A stretch of 64,000 nt of DNA. Origin: Meghimatium bilineatum. Its lineage: Eukaryota > Mollusca > Gastropoda > Stylommatophora > Philomycidae. A program made the translations under genes and the position numbers. The notes under the pieces were generated by a model. It searched no databases, had not been told where the DNA came from, and saw nothing but the letters and a program-made list of their open reading frames with translations. The first letter of the stretch is position 1. Every line of letters begins with the position of its first letter. Where the stretch lies: NCBI GenBank assembly GCA_034231615.1, contig CM067298.1, forward strand, positions 58,060,883 through 58,124,882, read 5' to 3'. Positions 35,315-48,094 of this stretch are shown here, piece by piece.

Positions 35315-35605
35315 AGTGCATGTACCTTCCTATCCCAGTGTGAAAACAATCAATTGCATTTATCATTCTACTTCAGTGTGAAAACCATAAGTTTACAATA
35401 ACAACGTATCACTCTACCTCAGTGTGAAAACCATAAGTTATGTCTACCCTCCTACCTCAGTGTGAAAACCTTAAGTTGCATCTACCATTCTACTGCAGTG
35501 TGAAAACTTTAAGTTGCATCTACATCCTACTTCAGTGTGAGAACCATAGGTTGCACCTACCCTCTTGTCTTAGTATGAAACCCTAACTTGTATCTGCATA
35601 CGTTG
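35315..35605. repeat. minisatellite, about 7 units of 43-50 bp
   Basis: The phrase CTACTTCAGTGTGAAAACCA followed by TAAGTTGCATCTACC recurs seven times with substitutions and length changes. It has no open frame. Confidence 0.88.
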
Positions 35606-35974
35606 ACAATAGAAGACCAACTGGGCTAATGGGGGGAAAAGCTTTCTTAATAGCTCCTTTCTCTACTCCAGTCATTTTCGTTGGTCACCATGGTTATACT
35701 TGTTACGTGCTGCTGCCAATGAAAATCAAATGAATAGTCAACAAGTCATTTTAGGATTGTTTTTCCCATTAGCACGTAGATCTTATAACGCTGAGGATCG
35801 CGGCTTGGTCCAGAAAATAAAAACAACAAATTCGTACACGCAACGGTTTCTATAATCTTTGACATTTTGAATTCCCATACCCTAAATTAACATTAATCTA
35901 CTCAATAAAACTTTACCGTGAGCCCCAGGTCAAGATTATTGCATGCCCGCATTTGTATCTAAATTTAGAGCTGG

Positions 35975-36048
35975 TAGGTGGGCGTCGAACTACAACCAAT
36001 CCATTAGGACAGTGCCCCGTAACCAATTAGCCACTGCACTCTGGCAAA
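35975..36048 (-). repeat. tRNA-like sequence
   Basis: The minus strand shows an A-box-like AGTGGCTAATTGGTTACGGG and a B-box-like GTAGTTCGACGCCCACC. The acceptor stem does not close, so it is read as a tRNA pseudogene or SINE head. Confidence 0.45.
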
Positions 36049-36137
36049 CATTTATTCACCACACACAATTTTCACGCTTACATGCCCTATAATAAGAATT
36101 ATGGGTAATGAAGAACTTTCGATGTTGTTATTTTTAC

Positions 36138-36195
36138 ACTAGTAATGGACAAAATACGGCCCGAAGGCGAAATGCGACCCGCAAAACAAGCACTA
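36138..36195 (+). mobile_element. hAT (Charlie-like) terminal fragment
   Basis: ATGGACAAAATACGGCCCGA and AATGCGACCCGCAAAAC match the usual end of Charlie-type hAT elements (GGGCAAACTACGGCCCGCGG...CGGCCCGC). The other end was not found. Confidence 0.5.
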
Positions 36196-36599
36196 GATAC
36201 GTTTCGGTAACAGAGAACGTGCTGTGTTAAAATTTAAAATAATATCCTTTACTTTTATGCATGGACAATTCCTTCATTTTTCGATAGATTTTTGGTGATC
36301 TTTTTTCGAGAAAGCCATTTGAGAGAGGGAGGACGGGGGTGATGTTGAGGTTTACTCTATTTTTTGTTTTGTTTCCTAGTACTAAATATAATAATCGGAT
36401 TTTCTGAAGGGGAGGAGGGTTAAAACCTTGAAACCACCCCCATAGCTTACCGCCAAGTCACTTTTTCTGGCCCGACAGGCTGTTCTAAAAGTATTATGTG
36501 ACCAGGTCCCAGAGCCCAGAATATACTTCTTGGAGTTGCAAAGGACTAATGGCGCCTCAATCCTGTCAATCGAAAGAGGTTGTCTAACTCTGTTCTAAA

Positions 36600-38520
36600 C
36601 AGACACATCGATTATTCATTCATAGGAGAAAGTATTTGATATTTTACATCGCAGTGCTGAGAGACACTTGTTCATTAGAAAATTTGCGCTGTTCTTGCGA
36701 CCACAAGCAGCCTGGCTATGGAGGTTATAATCATTAAGAAGACAATTGTCAGGCTGTAGTGGTAGGGCATTGCCACTCGTGATTAATGCATTAGTGTCTT
36801 AGTGAGTATGCTCAGAAAGTTTAAGAACCTCAGGTTCACCCAGGATAGTGTCAGTTTTCAGCCATGTTTTCAAGACATCTTGGTAAATGCTTTCTGAAAC
36901 TCCGAAATAATCTAGCTGTTAGCTCACTGCTATCACAACATTATTCTTTTGGGGGAAATAAAAACTACTTTAACAAGAAAATTAATTTAGTAATATACAT
37001 TTTTTAGATGCTGCATAAAAAAACCACGTACTTCACTCGATACTACCTAATGGTTAGCATAAACTTCAGAGATTTCATCACATGGGTGTCAGTTCTTTGA
37101 TCTACTTTAGTTCGCAAGTATTATGCATATTTTTGTGTTTTTCGGTGATTCAGTTGAAATTCTAAATTTTAAATTATCCTCTTGAATTTTATGTCAACGA
37201 AAGTGATGCATTTTGTTCCCTTTATGTGGACACGCTTGAACACACGCATACACTCACACGCATATAAGCACATATAGTTCATAGTGTGCGACAAATTATC
37301 ATTGAGTCGGTTCTGCTAAGACTAGTGACATTGAACGAGAACCCTATAAACTCGGATTTCCGGTCCACTTGATATTCCTGCTTTAAAATAAAAATTACTT
37401 AAAATAAAAATGGTCAACCGATGTAACCAGAAGAAGCGGCTTAAACAACTTTCACACGAGTTACCCAAGAAGAAATATTGAAATTAGGTGGCAGAACAAA
37501 GTTACTAACACTGATGTATTGGGGGGGGGACGGACAAAAATCGCAGCATTGTTCATGCACAGTCTGAATGGACTGAGAATGGACTGAGAATGGACACACT
37601 AAAAGATGTAAGATGACAATGCCGAAAGATCTCATATAATTACAAATTAGGGAAATGGTTTCGGTGGTACAACTACAAAAGGTGTTTTTCGCCCATGACA
37701 TGCTCGATGCGGTTGTAGAATATCATATTCAAGACGTAGCCATTAAACCGGCAATTTGTGGGTGCAGTGATTTTCTAGACAATATATATTCGTTCCATGG
37801 GTTGTCGTTATTTTCAGAATGGTCCGGATGCACAGTTGCCTTCGGAAAGGTTTAAACCGTGTACCTTCTCCGTTCGAGAAACTCTGTACAACCTTGCTAC
37901 GATATCATATGTATGATAACAGCATTGAAATGAAATAATGACAACATGATGTTATGTATTATGATTCTTGGAGAGGAAAGATCAGTATAAAGACAAAGAG
38001 AAATGAGATAGCAAATAGTTTAAGGGCTACACGTTTGATAACACAACAGAAAACGATGGAAAAAATAGTCCCGAGAATCCTTGTACGAGATTCCTTGTTT
38101 TGATATTGTGGAAGGCTCTTTGTGTGTAATATTTCTCCTCTTAACCACATCCACAATTGCATTCGAGTGTAGCTAAAACAAAATAATAAGGCAGCAAACA
38201 TCAAGGCAACAATGGGTGTAGCTTATGACTTTCTCTTATAGCACAAAAATAATACTGTCGTCTGTAAATGTGTCTGCAGAAGAGTAATACAAATATATAT
38301 AAATATTTGTTTATGAGAAAGTATGTTTTGGCAAACCAATACATTTCACAATTTAGTTTGGAGCACAGGTTGCTAGAGTCTGCCTAGACGATATTTTATT
38401 TATCTGCTTTGTACGCAAAACTGCACGAAACAAGACCGAGTACCTAGAGTGAAATCAATTCAGTATATATATCTCCTTCAGGTCTGCATGTTGTCCCAGA
38501 AGACGCCAAGTCCTTGACAT
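36600..38520. other. no gene or clear repeat seen
   Basis: AT-rich sequence. Short frames on both strands look random, including those at 37441-37855. A CACACGCAT-type simple stretch occurs near 37240. Confidence 0.5.
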
Positions 38521-38537
38521 ATGTGCAATGCTTTAAA

Positions 38538-38864
38538 CCAGCGAACCCCTAAGTTTTTTTTACATGTAGACCACTTGCTGATTTTTGTGTCTTCCATAGA
38601 CCCCTGCCTGCCTAATAATGAATTTTCCTAAACATATTAACTTTAAATACGCTTTTGACAGCTGACACAGTGCTACTCACTTGATCGGTTTTTTTGTTTG
38701 TAATGGACAATTGTGAATTACAAGAACGTGTACACCTTTTATTTATACCCTTTTTTGAACATAGTGCATCTTGTGTACCCCCAATTTTTATTCTCGCTGT
38801 CATGGACCCCCTGCGAGTAGAAATCGACATGTAGGGATCCATATAGACCACATTGGGAAACTAT
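38538..38864. mobile_element. hAT MITE, 327 bp, with 8-bp TSD
   Basis: Direct repeats GCTTTAAA at 38530-38537 and 38865-38872 flank ends related to the common hAT terminus: left CCAGCGAACCCCTAAGTTTT, right (inverse) CATAGTTTCCCAATGTGG. An 8-bp duplication is characteristic of hAT elements. It has no coding capacity. Confidence 0.78.
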
Positions 38865-38956
38865 GCTTTAAACGAAGCCCACATTAGCAACGGTTCTGTC
38901 ACATCTAAAAGTATTTAAATTGTGTGTAAGTATCAAAACAATACTCTCTTGTTCAC

Positions 38957-39059
38957 GAGAACATGATCTCGGCACGGAACATTACCATTAGTCCTTAGGG
39001 CACGATAATGAGAACATGATTTCGGCAAGGAACATTACCATTAGTCCTTGGGGCACGAC
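38957..39059. repeat. two-copy tandem repeat, about 53 bp
   Basis: GAGAACATGAT.TCGGCA.GG followed by AACATTACCATTAGTCCTT occurs twice in tandem. Confidence 0.9.
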
Positions 39060-39299
39060 TTAGCAGATGAATAAAACATTTCAGAAGTTATACTACCCTT
39101 TTGTGTCAGTGGTCTGCAAAGGGTACAATGAATATCAACACTGCGACTTGTCATGCATATCGTACGGGGTGACTAAGAGATTTTGAACTTGTGGAGTTAT
39201 CTGCCTCATTCCGAGGTCAAATATACCAAAATGCCATGCATAAATTGACAGTGTCAGTCTAAAAGGTACATATCTCGTAGCATGTTGCAACCAATCTCT

Positions 39300-39580
39300 T
39301 CTTCTTCTTCTTCTGCGTTCGTTCTCAAACTCCTGCAGATTAGCAGGATGTAGTCCGGAGAACGGAATGCGTTGTGTCATGGTTTACATCATTTCTGCGA
39401 TATCTGCTCCTTTCGGCCTGACACATCCGACTTCAGCATGGCTTTGGGTCACTGACCCTATATGGGATGGGACAGTCATCTCCATCCCATAACCTCCTTA
39501 GACGCCTTTTACGACATGCGTGCAAGGTAAACAGTGTTACATTCTTCGCTCTCCTTTCGGGCCCCGGCAACACACGGGGG
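39300..39580 (-). repeat. 280-bp SINE-like element with near-perfect TSD
   Basis: A full-length minus-strand copy. The GAA tail appears as TCTTCTTCTTCTTCTGCG at its left edge. Flanks AACCAATCTCT (39289-39299) and AACAAATCTCT (39581-39591) differ at one base. Confidence 0.85.
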
Positions 39581-39872
39581 AACAAATCTCTATCTGAGGA
39601 CTGCATAGCGTAACTAACATTAGAACGAAAGAAAGATCATTTTCCCCTGTCAACCTTGTCTATTAGTTTCCAAGATGCCTGTATAATTATATCTACTAAA
39701 TGTGAGTGACCAAGGGAATGGGAAAAATTACCTCCTCCCCGACACGATCCTATTAACGTACAACCTACAACTGGCTAGTACACATAGCATATACACCTGT
39801 ATGTGTTAATGGAGCGGCAAACGGAGTATTTGTGAGAATCTCTCCCTCCATCCCCCCCCCAAAAAAAAGCAG

Positions 39873-40370
39873 GTGATCATCATCATCAGGTGCCATGCCG
39901 GGTGGCGTAGGCGGTCATGGCTCTCCACAGCTCTCTGTCCACAGTATTATGTATCAAAGTCGTTGTTGTTTCTTTGCCGTGCCAGGTTGTCAAACTGTCT
40001 AATATTTTCTCACGTTGTCGCCCTCTGTCTCTGGTGCCTTCAATCTTGCCTGTTGTGATTATGTTCTTTAAACCGCCTGTCTCATGAAGTGGCCAAAAAA
40101 AGAAGATTGCCTTTTTCTTATATTGTTGATTAAGGTCCGTTTCGCATTTAACTCTTTTAACACCTCTACATTAGTTTTTCTGGCAGTCCATGGTATTCTC
40201 AGCATTCTTCTGTAGAACCACATCTCTGTTGCCTCCAATCTCCCACTTTCCAGTTTGTTTATTGTCCAAGACTCGCACCCATATGTTAGTATAGGGGTTA
40301 TATAGCACTGCAGAACTCTCTTTCTCACCTCTAATGACAAGGTCATATTACACAGTATATTTTTCATTTT
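39873..40370 (-). mobile_element. LINE (family A) 3' end, best preserved
   Basis: The 99-codon frame reads SLEVRKRVLQCYITPILTYG, CESWTINKLE, EMWFYRRMLRIPWTARKTNV, then RKRQSSFFGHFMRQ. After a frame change come the TGKIE and REKILD blocks and a final CCTACGCCACCCGGCATGGC followed by a TGA repeat tail at 39875-39890. The absence of stops over 99 codons makes it a younger copy than its relatives, but it is strongly 5'-truncated. Confidence 0.88.
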
Positions 40371-40849
40371 TCAAGCAGGTGATACTGGTTCCTAATCAAG
40401 AATATACCTCCTGTATGTCTCTTTCACATAGGATAATCTGATTTCCTCTAGCTGTATGCGTTCTCGTAGTTTTTCTGATTTATGTGTCATGGATTACAGC
40501 TCTAGCAAAACGTGTAGATATCTTGTGTTTGTCAATGTTCATTTATTTTGTTTCACATCTGCCCTGAGTTTCTATGCTACCATTCATCATTTATCCTTTT
40601 ATAGACTTCCGACATTTGTTTTATCATTTAGCATCGTGATGTGATCATTGGCAGTGCCGTACATTACGGGTTTTATATTCACGTGTTTTTTTTCTCCGAA
40701 ACCTTTTGGTTAAAACATTGATTTTTGTTTGTTTCCTGTGTGCTGCTGATGATTAGCAAAAACATAACTATCATGATTTTCTCTTCTCTGTATACTCGAA
40801 TTAATTCGATATAACGTGGCATTTAGAATTTTTCTCCGGTGTATTCTCA

Positions 40850-41105
40850 CGAAAGAGGAGCAAAGAATAGCAACACTATTTACCTTCCATACATATAGTA
40901 AGAAGTGACTAAAGAGGTTATGGAGTGGAGTGACTATCTCATCGCTCAGAGGATAAAAGTGAGCCAGAAGCCATGCTGAGATCGGATTTGTCAGACAGAA
41001 AGGCGCATACATCGCAGCAGATCTGTAAACCATGACATAACGCATTCCGTTCTCCTATGTGATTCCTGCTAGAAGAAGTTTGAGAACTAACGCAGACGAA
41101 CAATA
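40850..41105 (+). repeat. 280-bp SINE-like element, diverged full-length copy
   Basis: It contains GAGCAAAGAATAGCAACACT, GTAAACCATGACATAACGCA and AGTTTGAGAACTAACGCAGA in the family order. The tail has become ACAATAATAAT. Confidence 0.75.
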
Positions 41106-41898
41106 ATAATTTAGAATATTTATAATTCATCTTAGTTTAGTTGCGGGATAGTCATGCAATCTCGTCCAGTTTGTTTCGATCCCACAGAATTAGTAATGAT
41201 GAAGCTCTTGTTTCCTATGTACACTTTGACGCTGGGGTAAGGGTTCTCCACAGCTTATTTTTCATACCATGGAGACTCATTTTCAGCGGTTTTTAATGAT
41301 GTGAGAAAAATAAATCATATTTAGCCATATCTGTGTATTTAGAGGACATGGTACAATAATTTCGTATGAAGACATTCAATCACATGAACACCTGCGACCA
41401 TTTTAAGGTACTATTCTGGATTTCGTATGGCCACACTACCCATATGACCGCATGTCTTAGATTCAGTTGTCAGACCTTTCGTAGATCTTAGGCATTTTCA
41501 TCTACTGTTTTAAATTTCGATACTTCAACTTTCCTTCAATTACCTTGAAAGTAAAAAAAATATTAACTAGCTATGACAGTTTTGTTTTTCTTCTCTTATT
41601 TTCCTCCTTTGTTTGTTAACAAATAGGAATCACAATGGCAGATATATCCTGCAATATTTTTTAAAAAAATGCAATGGAATCTGACACTGACAAATATTAG
41701 GGATTATTATAAAGGCATTCAGGAAGCATATGAATATCGCATTACTAATTTAACGTATTGTGGATGTTTGCATGCAATTCCTCATAATACCAGTCGGAAT
41801 AAAATTGGGAATCTGTCATAATGTGAGGGCTGTTATGTTTGCTTCAACGCTGCTTGATAGGGAAAAAAGCCGAGTATTATCCGAGCTGTTGCGAATAA

Positions 41899-42318
41899 TT
41901 GTCATATAAGTGTTCTGGAGAATATCACGATGAAGCCAAATGTCGTCGTGTCCGACCATTTCCCTTCTTGTATGTGAGAACTACTAACAATTTTATTGTG
42001 TCATCGAAACCATTTTCAGAAGTGCATTGGAAACTAATGTCAATAAAATGTTTGAGCGGGAGGAAATGCTCGTTCATTGTTTGTGATTATTATCTATCTA
42101 CTGAGCGTATTTTTTGTCCGGATCTCGTCACAAGGTCAGTCGCCAGGAAAAAACTACCAGACTTCTTCAGACCTGAACATATTTTTCATCAAATAGGCAG
42201 TCTTGAAGTACGCTCTCGGGTATGTATTTCTGTAACATGTGGACATTCATTTGCGTGGGCAACCCTGATCCGGTATAGGATATCATGTAGTCTGCAGTGG
42301 GCATTTAAGTCCAAATAA
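41899..42318 (+). other. unassigned 139-codon open frame
   Basis: This is the longest frame without a transposon explanation in its neighbourhood. It is rich in Cys, Arg, Phe and Ser, has no repeat structure and no motif I recognise. There is no convincing start context, poly(A) signal or splice site to support it, and a chance frame remains likely. Confidence 0.2.
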
Positions 42319-43059
42319 AATGGTCTGTTTTTACCTATGCAATTTATATGTAGACATACGTGGAACTATACTACTGCGGAATAGCACTAATTGTGTATGA
42401 GATTGCAGTCTCTTGCATCTAGATTATGTCAGGACATGTGGCTACCAAAGATATAGTACATCAAAGACGAGTCATATTTTGTCACTAAGAAATAGTTCAA
42501 TATAGTATTCTTGTAAAATTACTTATGTCTGAGACATACGATTAAAATGGATTATGTGAAATAAGATTAAAATGAGAATAGGGTTGTAGAGGGTTTTTGC
42601 ACTGATTTCTTGAGACTCCTACAGCTGTTAAGAGAGTAAATTAATCCTAGTACATTTCTAATGTCGAGCGTTTCTTGCATTTAAACTAGGATCACATATA
42701 AAAAAAGTAATTCGTATCCGCGGGCGCAGGGCTATTGAACCGTCTAATTACACGAGCTGAGTTCTCTATAAGCGAAATACCTCACACGAGATAGGCACAG
42801 TCGATCCAACTTTGTATCTACTGTTTCCATAACAATAAAACGGACATCCAGGAAATTAAATAAATGCGGAAAACGGATGTTCTTGAAATTATATGGGGCA
42901 ATTTAATATGGAACACATCATATGTCACGTTTTATCACTTAAATCACCCAAAGATTTGTATTGGCTATTTGAAAAATACCACAAATAAACAATAATAACA
43001 ATGACCGAATCATTTTGAATAAATTATAAGGTTACCCATTCATGTAATATTAGAGCCAA

Positions 43060-43270
43060 CGATGGGAGCAAAGGGTAGCAATACTTTGACCTATCATTCA
43101 GGAAGGGACTAAGGATACTTTGGGTTTGACAAACTGATTAATCCGATACACTAGAGTGACCCAAAAATCATGCTGAAGTCAGATATACCTGGAACAAAGA
43201 AGCAGATATTGCATCCAAGTAGCAAACCATGATACAACGCATTTTGTTCTCCAATCTTAATCCTGATGTA
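43060..43270 (+). repeat. 280-bp SINE-like element, old copy
   Basis: Ordered blocks GGGAGCAAAGGGTAGCAATA, GACTAAGGATACTTTGGG, CATGCTGAAGTCAGATATAC and CATGATACAACGCATTTTGT are recognisable. Confidence 0.65.
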
Positions 43271-43295
43271 ATATCTACATCAATCAGCTGTGTGA

Positions 43296-43297
<2 letters not shown>

Positions 43298-43362
<65 letters not shown>
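43298..43362. repeat. TA dinucleotide microsatellite
   Basis: About 32 uninterrupted TA units, directly preceding a LINE fragment. Confidence 0.97.
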
Positions 43363-43363
<1 letters not shown>

Positions 43364-43367
43364 TATG

Positions 43368-43730
43368 AATGTAACTGTTGAACAGCTGACTGTAAGCAAA
43401 ACCTTCTCATATGCAGATGACATTCTGGTGTACAGTCAAGTTTTCGAAAGAAGACACATTTTTCAGGATCTACAAAATGAAATGGATCGGTTTTGCTAGT
43501 GATGGAATGCATCTGGAGCACATATGAACCCAGGGAAACCAGCTATGACATGGTGCTCCCTGAATAACCCCATCGTCCATGTACTGATGCTACCTACCAA
43601 TCTATTTGCAGAGATAGTACAAAAATCAACTTGAAAGTACCTTTGAGTGCTGATTCACAGATTTGTGTGTTTCACTGAGCGTTTATATTACACAATCTTC
43701 AGAACTCAAAATTGGATGACAACGATGAGG
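43368..43730 (+). mobile_element. LINE reverse transcriptase fragment with intact YADD box
   Basis: Frames read SKTFSYADDILVYSQVFERR, LQNEMDRF, then GAHMNPGKPAMTWCSLNNPI and LKYL-like text. This is the catalytic palm region of a non-LTR reverse transcriptase. YADD is intact but frames are interrupted. Its end overlaps the opposing LINE that follows. Confidence 0.78.
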
Positions 43731-43849
43731 CTGTTAGTTGTGTTTTTTTGTGAACTACTTCCAGCACTGTTAAATCACGGACTAGTCATGTCGGCGGTAG
43801 GGTATGCCGTGACCATCCTGACATTTAGTCCAATGCAGATCTATACACT

Positions 43850-45400
43850 TAACAGAATGAAGCTATGCATATCGTCCTTGGATACGATTGCCCCAGAGAG
43901 GAAATGCGCTTGTTTCCCTTCGCAGTGCGTGTCCTGTGTAATTCCGGCAACGCCTTCAATATCGGTGGATCCATATTCTTGTTTTGCTTCTTGCCTGATG
44001 ACTGTGTTTGATTTAAAGTCCGACCACTGGAAGTTCAGTAGTCGTCTACGTCATTTGTTTTCGAATGTGTTTATTCTTTGTTCTAAGTTTGATGTTGCTT
44101 TGCAACTTTCGCATCCATATGTTAATGTTGGAATTATGCAGGAGTTGAAGATTTTGAGTTATGTGTTGTTTCCTAGTGTTTTTTAATGCCAGATATTTGA
44201 TAGTTTATTGAATGCATTTGCAGCCAATGCAATACGGTTTAATATTTCTGTTGATGAATCTCCTGTTGTTGATATTGTGCTGCCACGGTATGTGAAGTCA
44301 TTGGCTTTTTCAATAGTGCTGTCGTTTAGTTTGATGTCCGTTGATTTGTTGGTAAGGTCAAGCATTTTTGTTTTGGATTTTAAGCCCAAGTTGTGCAGAG
44401 AATAGTTGAAGGCGATGTGATTTTTTCTTGGGCATCTTCATGAGATGAGCTAAGTAACGCTAGATCGTCTGCGAAGTCGAGATCTTCAAGCTTTCATTTT
44501 CAAGCCACTCAATACTACGATTTTTATCAGCTGTGCAATTTCACATGACCCAATCCATTACAATACTAAATAACATCGGTGACATGACACATCTTTGTTT
44601 CACTCCTGTATTTACTGGGAACCATTCAGAATTGCCAGTTTCTGCTCTTACACATCATCGTGAGTCATCGTAAAATGCTTTTCAAATATTCACGTATTTC
44701 GGTTGGAATCCACATATTTCAAGAATGTTCAAGAGTGAAGGTTTATGTATACTTTAAAAGGCCTTTTGAAAGTCAACACAGTTTATAATTAGCTGTGATT
44801 GGTGTTCTACTGATTCTTCTATTATTGTCCTGAGTGTAAATATTTGATCAACACATGACCTGTTTGGTCTACATCATGCCTGTTCCTATCTTAAGCTTTT
44901 GCATATTGATGTTTTAATTCTTTCCAGTATCATACTACAGAATACTTTTTCTGGAACTGAGAGCAACGTAATGCCTCTCCAGTTCTTGCAATCGGTTAGG
45001 TTTCCTTTTTTTAGGGAGTTTGAAAATAATCCATTCCTTCCATTGTGCAGGTGGTGTTTCAGCCAGATTTCATTGAATAGTTGTAATAAGTGTTGCATGG
45101 TATTTTCATCTGCTACTTTTAACATTTCTGCGAAAATCTCGTCGTTTCCATCTGCTTTGATGTTTTTAAGCTTTTTCATGGCTAGTTGTAGTTCTTTTGT
45201 GGTGAATAAATCATACTTGGTGTCTAGAGAAGGCATTTTCTCTGTTATACTTGTAGCGATTGCCAGTTGTGGTCTATTTAGTATCACTTTAAATAATTCG
45301 GCCCCATGTGTTTCTTCTCTTCTTCGGATGTTAATAACTGTCCATGTTTTTAATTGTATTATTTGTTGTTGGTGTATGGTTACCAAATATACATTACAAT
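43850..45400 (-). mobile_element. LINE reverse transcriptase, longest relic (RTE/Jockey-like)
   Basis: A 166-codon frame (44886-45386) gives GAELFKVILNRPQL, FTTKELQLAMKKLKNIKADG, LLQLFNEIWLKHHLHNGRNG and KKGNLTDCKNWRGITLLSVP, the N-terminal palm and fingers of a LINE reverse transcriptase. Downstream are IKLNDSTIEKANDFTYRGST and TLTYGCESCKATSNLEQRIN. The plus-strand frames over it are shadows. The active-site region between 44400 and 44880 is badly decayed. Confidence 0.88.
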
Positions 45401-45712
45401 TTTAAAACTTTTGAACATTTACATATCTAGCCTATATTTAAGCAAATAAATTTATACAATTTATTAAAATTATGTGCTTCTAGATCAAGTTTAAGGTAAT
45501 TACTTCACTTATTTTCTTAGCAGCACCCGGGATCGGTAGTCTCGATTTTTTTTTTTTTAGATTTGTCGGGTTGTGTACGTTAGCAGGTTTGCCGGCTCAT
45601 GCCTGCGGCCTTAGGTTACCGTCCTCCCGTTTTTAGACTAATGAAAAGTAGTTTGCTCAAAGAAAGACAAGACAATCACTTACAACATCTTTCCGGAACA
45701 TATATGATATTC

Positions 45713-45800
45713 AGCGGTTCTTAAATTGTGATTTGCAGAGTCATTCACGGTTGCCCGTGGGGTCTACAGTGCCCTCTCGAAAGGGGGGGGGGGAATCATC
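45713..45800 (+). mobile_element. hAT-like terminus
   Basis: CAGCGGTTCTTAAATTGTGA followed by TTTGCAGAGTCATTC resembles the CAGTGGTTCTCAAACTGTGG end of many hAT elements. The matching end was not found. Confidence 0.4.
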
Positions 45801-46943
45801 GAAGGCTTGAATAAATATTATGAAACTTTACATTTACAATAAACTGATAAATTGACATGTATTTATAAAGAATACTGCACAAGTTATTTATTTTAAACAA
45901 CCTTCAAGCACTGAGATAAATAGACATAAGGATATTTCCATAAATTCACAAATTCTGTCACCAGTTTCTTGTTAATTTTTATCCTCTCCGCCACATGTCA
46001 ACAATTGTAATGAAGTCAAGTGCACCACCCGGCTTAGTTATGTAAAACTTAGTTTAGTAAAACCTAGTAAAAACTTAGTAAAACCCAGCTTAGTTATAAC
46101 AAAACGTATAAAATATACATGTTTTGTTTCACATTTTTAAAAACATTTTTTAAATTAAATCAATATAACTGATGTATAACAGCAGTACTCTTGACGTCAT
46201 CTTGTGTTCATCCCCTCCCCTTGTCAACAACTGTTGCACTTTTCTGTTCCCAATTATTATTGAAGAATTTTATAGACATCCCCTTACACAGATGTACGGA
46301 TGATGATTTGAACTGGTAATATTGGTACGGTACATCAAAGTAGGGCGGGACTATGAGCGCGAAAAGACAGTCACCTAGTGGAATATTAAAGTATACAGGA
46401 AATGCAAGACAATGTCTAAATTATCAACCTTATAGAAAGAAAGAAATACGATGGTCTCGTTTCTAGCTCGCCCCAAAAAAATGCAATTTTGTGAAACGAT
46501 TGGCTGTGACGATCTTGCGAAATGCAGAATAATTATGCATTTAATTTTGCTATTGTTCACACAGATAAATCATTCATGAACATTTTCAAAACGTAGATAC
46601 AAAAACTAATTCAAAGTAAGTCAGCGACAATACAAAGTTTAAGAACACCTCTGCTGTATCATTGAATTCAGACACATTCTCAAGTTACTTTCTAATTTAG
46701 ATTTCTTATAAAGGAGGCGGAAGTGCATCCATCTTTTTTTTCTGGAGACGAGGATATAGAATGCCTCAGTGACATATTCATGTTGAAGAAAAAAAAACGG
46801 TGAACAATGACATATAAAAGTGCAGGTCATGTTATTACATGACAGAAACAATATTACATGAAATATGTTCACTTGCTATGAGAACGATTCCAAGAACACT
46901 TTCTGACAATGTGAAGCCAAAGAAAACGTTTACAGTTATGTTG

Positions 46944-46973
46944 GTGTATTATTATTGTTATTATTAGTATTAC

Positions 46974-47027
<54 letters not shown>

Positions 47028-47064
47028 AAGTAGTAGTAGTAGTAGAAGTAGTAGTAGTAGTAGA

Positions 47065-47111
<47 letters not shown>

Positions 47112-47148
47112 AAGTAGTAGTAGTAGTAGAAGTAGTAGTAGTAGTAGA

Positions 47149-47185
<37 letters not shown>
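46944..47185. repeat. composite ATT/TAG trinucleotide microsatellite
   Basis: It starts GTATTATTATTGTTATTATT, then AGTATTACT, then long TAG runs interrupted by AGAAGT triplets. Long frames of single residues here are artefacts of the repeat. Confidence 0.97.
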
Positions 47186-47489
47186 TCACCAGAAGTGTAG
47201 TGAAATGATGGAAACAAGGATAATTATGTCATGCACTAAAGTTTAGTAGATAGCTTGAATGTATTCTTATTACAAATGTATTCTTTATAAATTATCCCTA
47301 TGGTTTGTCCGAGTTTTAAAGGGGCAGCAAGCTTGATTGCGGTTAGCTTTTAGGTTCGTGACCAGCGTGTAGTACGGGAATCAGTTCTCTCGCACGACTG
47401 ACCTACTGGCGATATAGCTACAGGCGGCCACCGTTTGGTGGAAGTGGTAAAAACATAAATGTGTTAGTTACAACCACTGAAGTTTCAAG

Positions 47490-47870
47490 CGCCGGGAGAT
47501 TGACACGAATAAAACAGCGGTAATACAACACATTTGCGTATCTGGACTACATCCTGCTAGAATACTAGAGGTACCATTGTCCTGGTACAAAAGAGACGAA
47601 ATGGAAGTTTGAGAAAGAAAGAATAACACAAAAACTCTGGTTTTAACCAATACGATGGTATACAAAATATGCAGTATGGAGAATACGTCATGGTTTATAA
47701 TTTTGCTGCGATTTATACGTCTTTCGAGTAGTAACGACACAAAAGCGTATAACCATAGAGTCACTGACCTATGCGAGGGAACAGTCAACTCCACTTCAGA
47801 AACCGTCTTAATATCCTCTCACGACATGCATGACACATAACATTATTGATATTCTTTGCTCCTCTTCCGG
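47490..47870 (-). repeat. 280-bp SINE-like element with internal insertion
   Basis: The right part (47690-47870) and the left part (47530-47610) match the family, separated by unrelated sequence. It is an old copy. Confidence 0.55.
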
Positions 47871-48094
47871 GCCGAGTAAAACTCTGGCTGGAGATTCACC
47901 TAAGCAGAACGTTTTACACAATTTCAAATCTATAAGAGTATTGTTAAATCATGAAATGGTACTTTTTCGTGTCTTTCTCGTGACAATTTTATAATAAAAA
48001 TAATGAATCTTTATGCTCAGTTCAGACTTGATTCTCTTTCTGCTTCATACTTCATCACAATATTTTTGTTTCATGTGTTTATTGTCAAACTTCA

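Noticed and set aside
43647-44186. 179-codon plus-strand frame
   Set aside because: The opposite strand of this interval carries recognisable LINE reverse transcriptase blocks, so most of this frame is a shadow.
44899-45405. 168-codon plus-strand frame
   Set aside because: It is antisense to the clear LINE reverse transcriptase frame at 44886-45386.
46869-47217. Long frames of poly-leucine, poly-threonine and poly-valine
   Set aside because: They are translations of the TAG/ATT microsatellite in different frames, not proteins.
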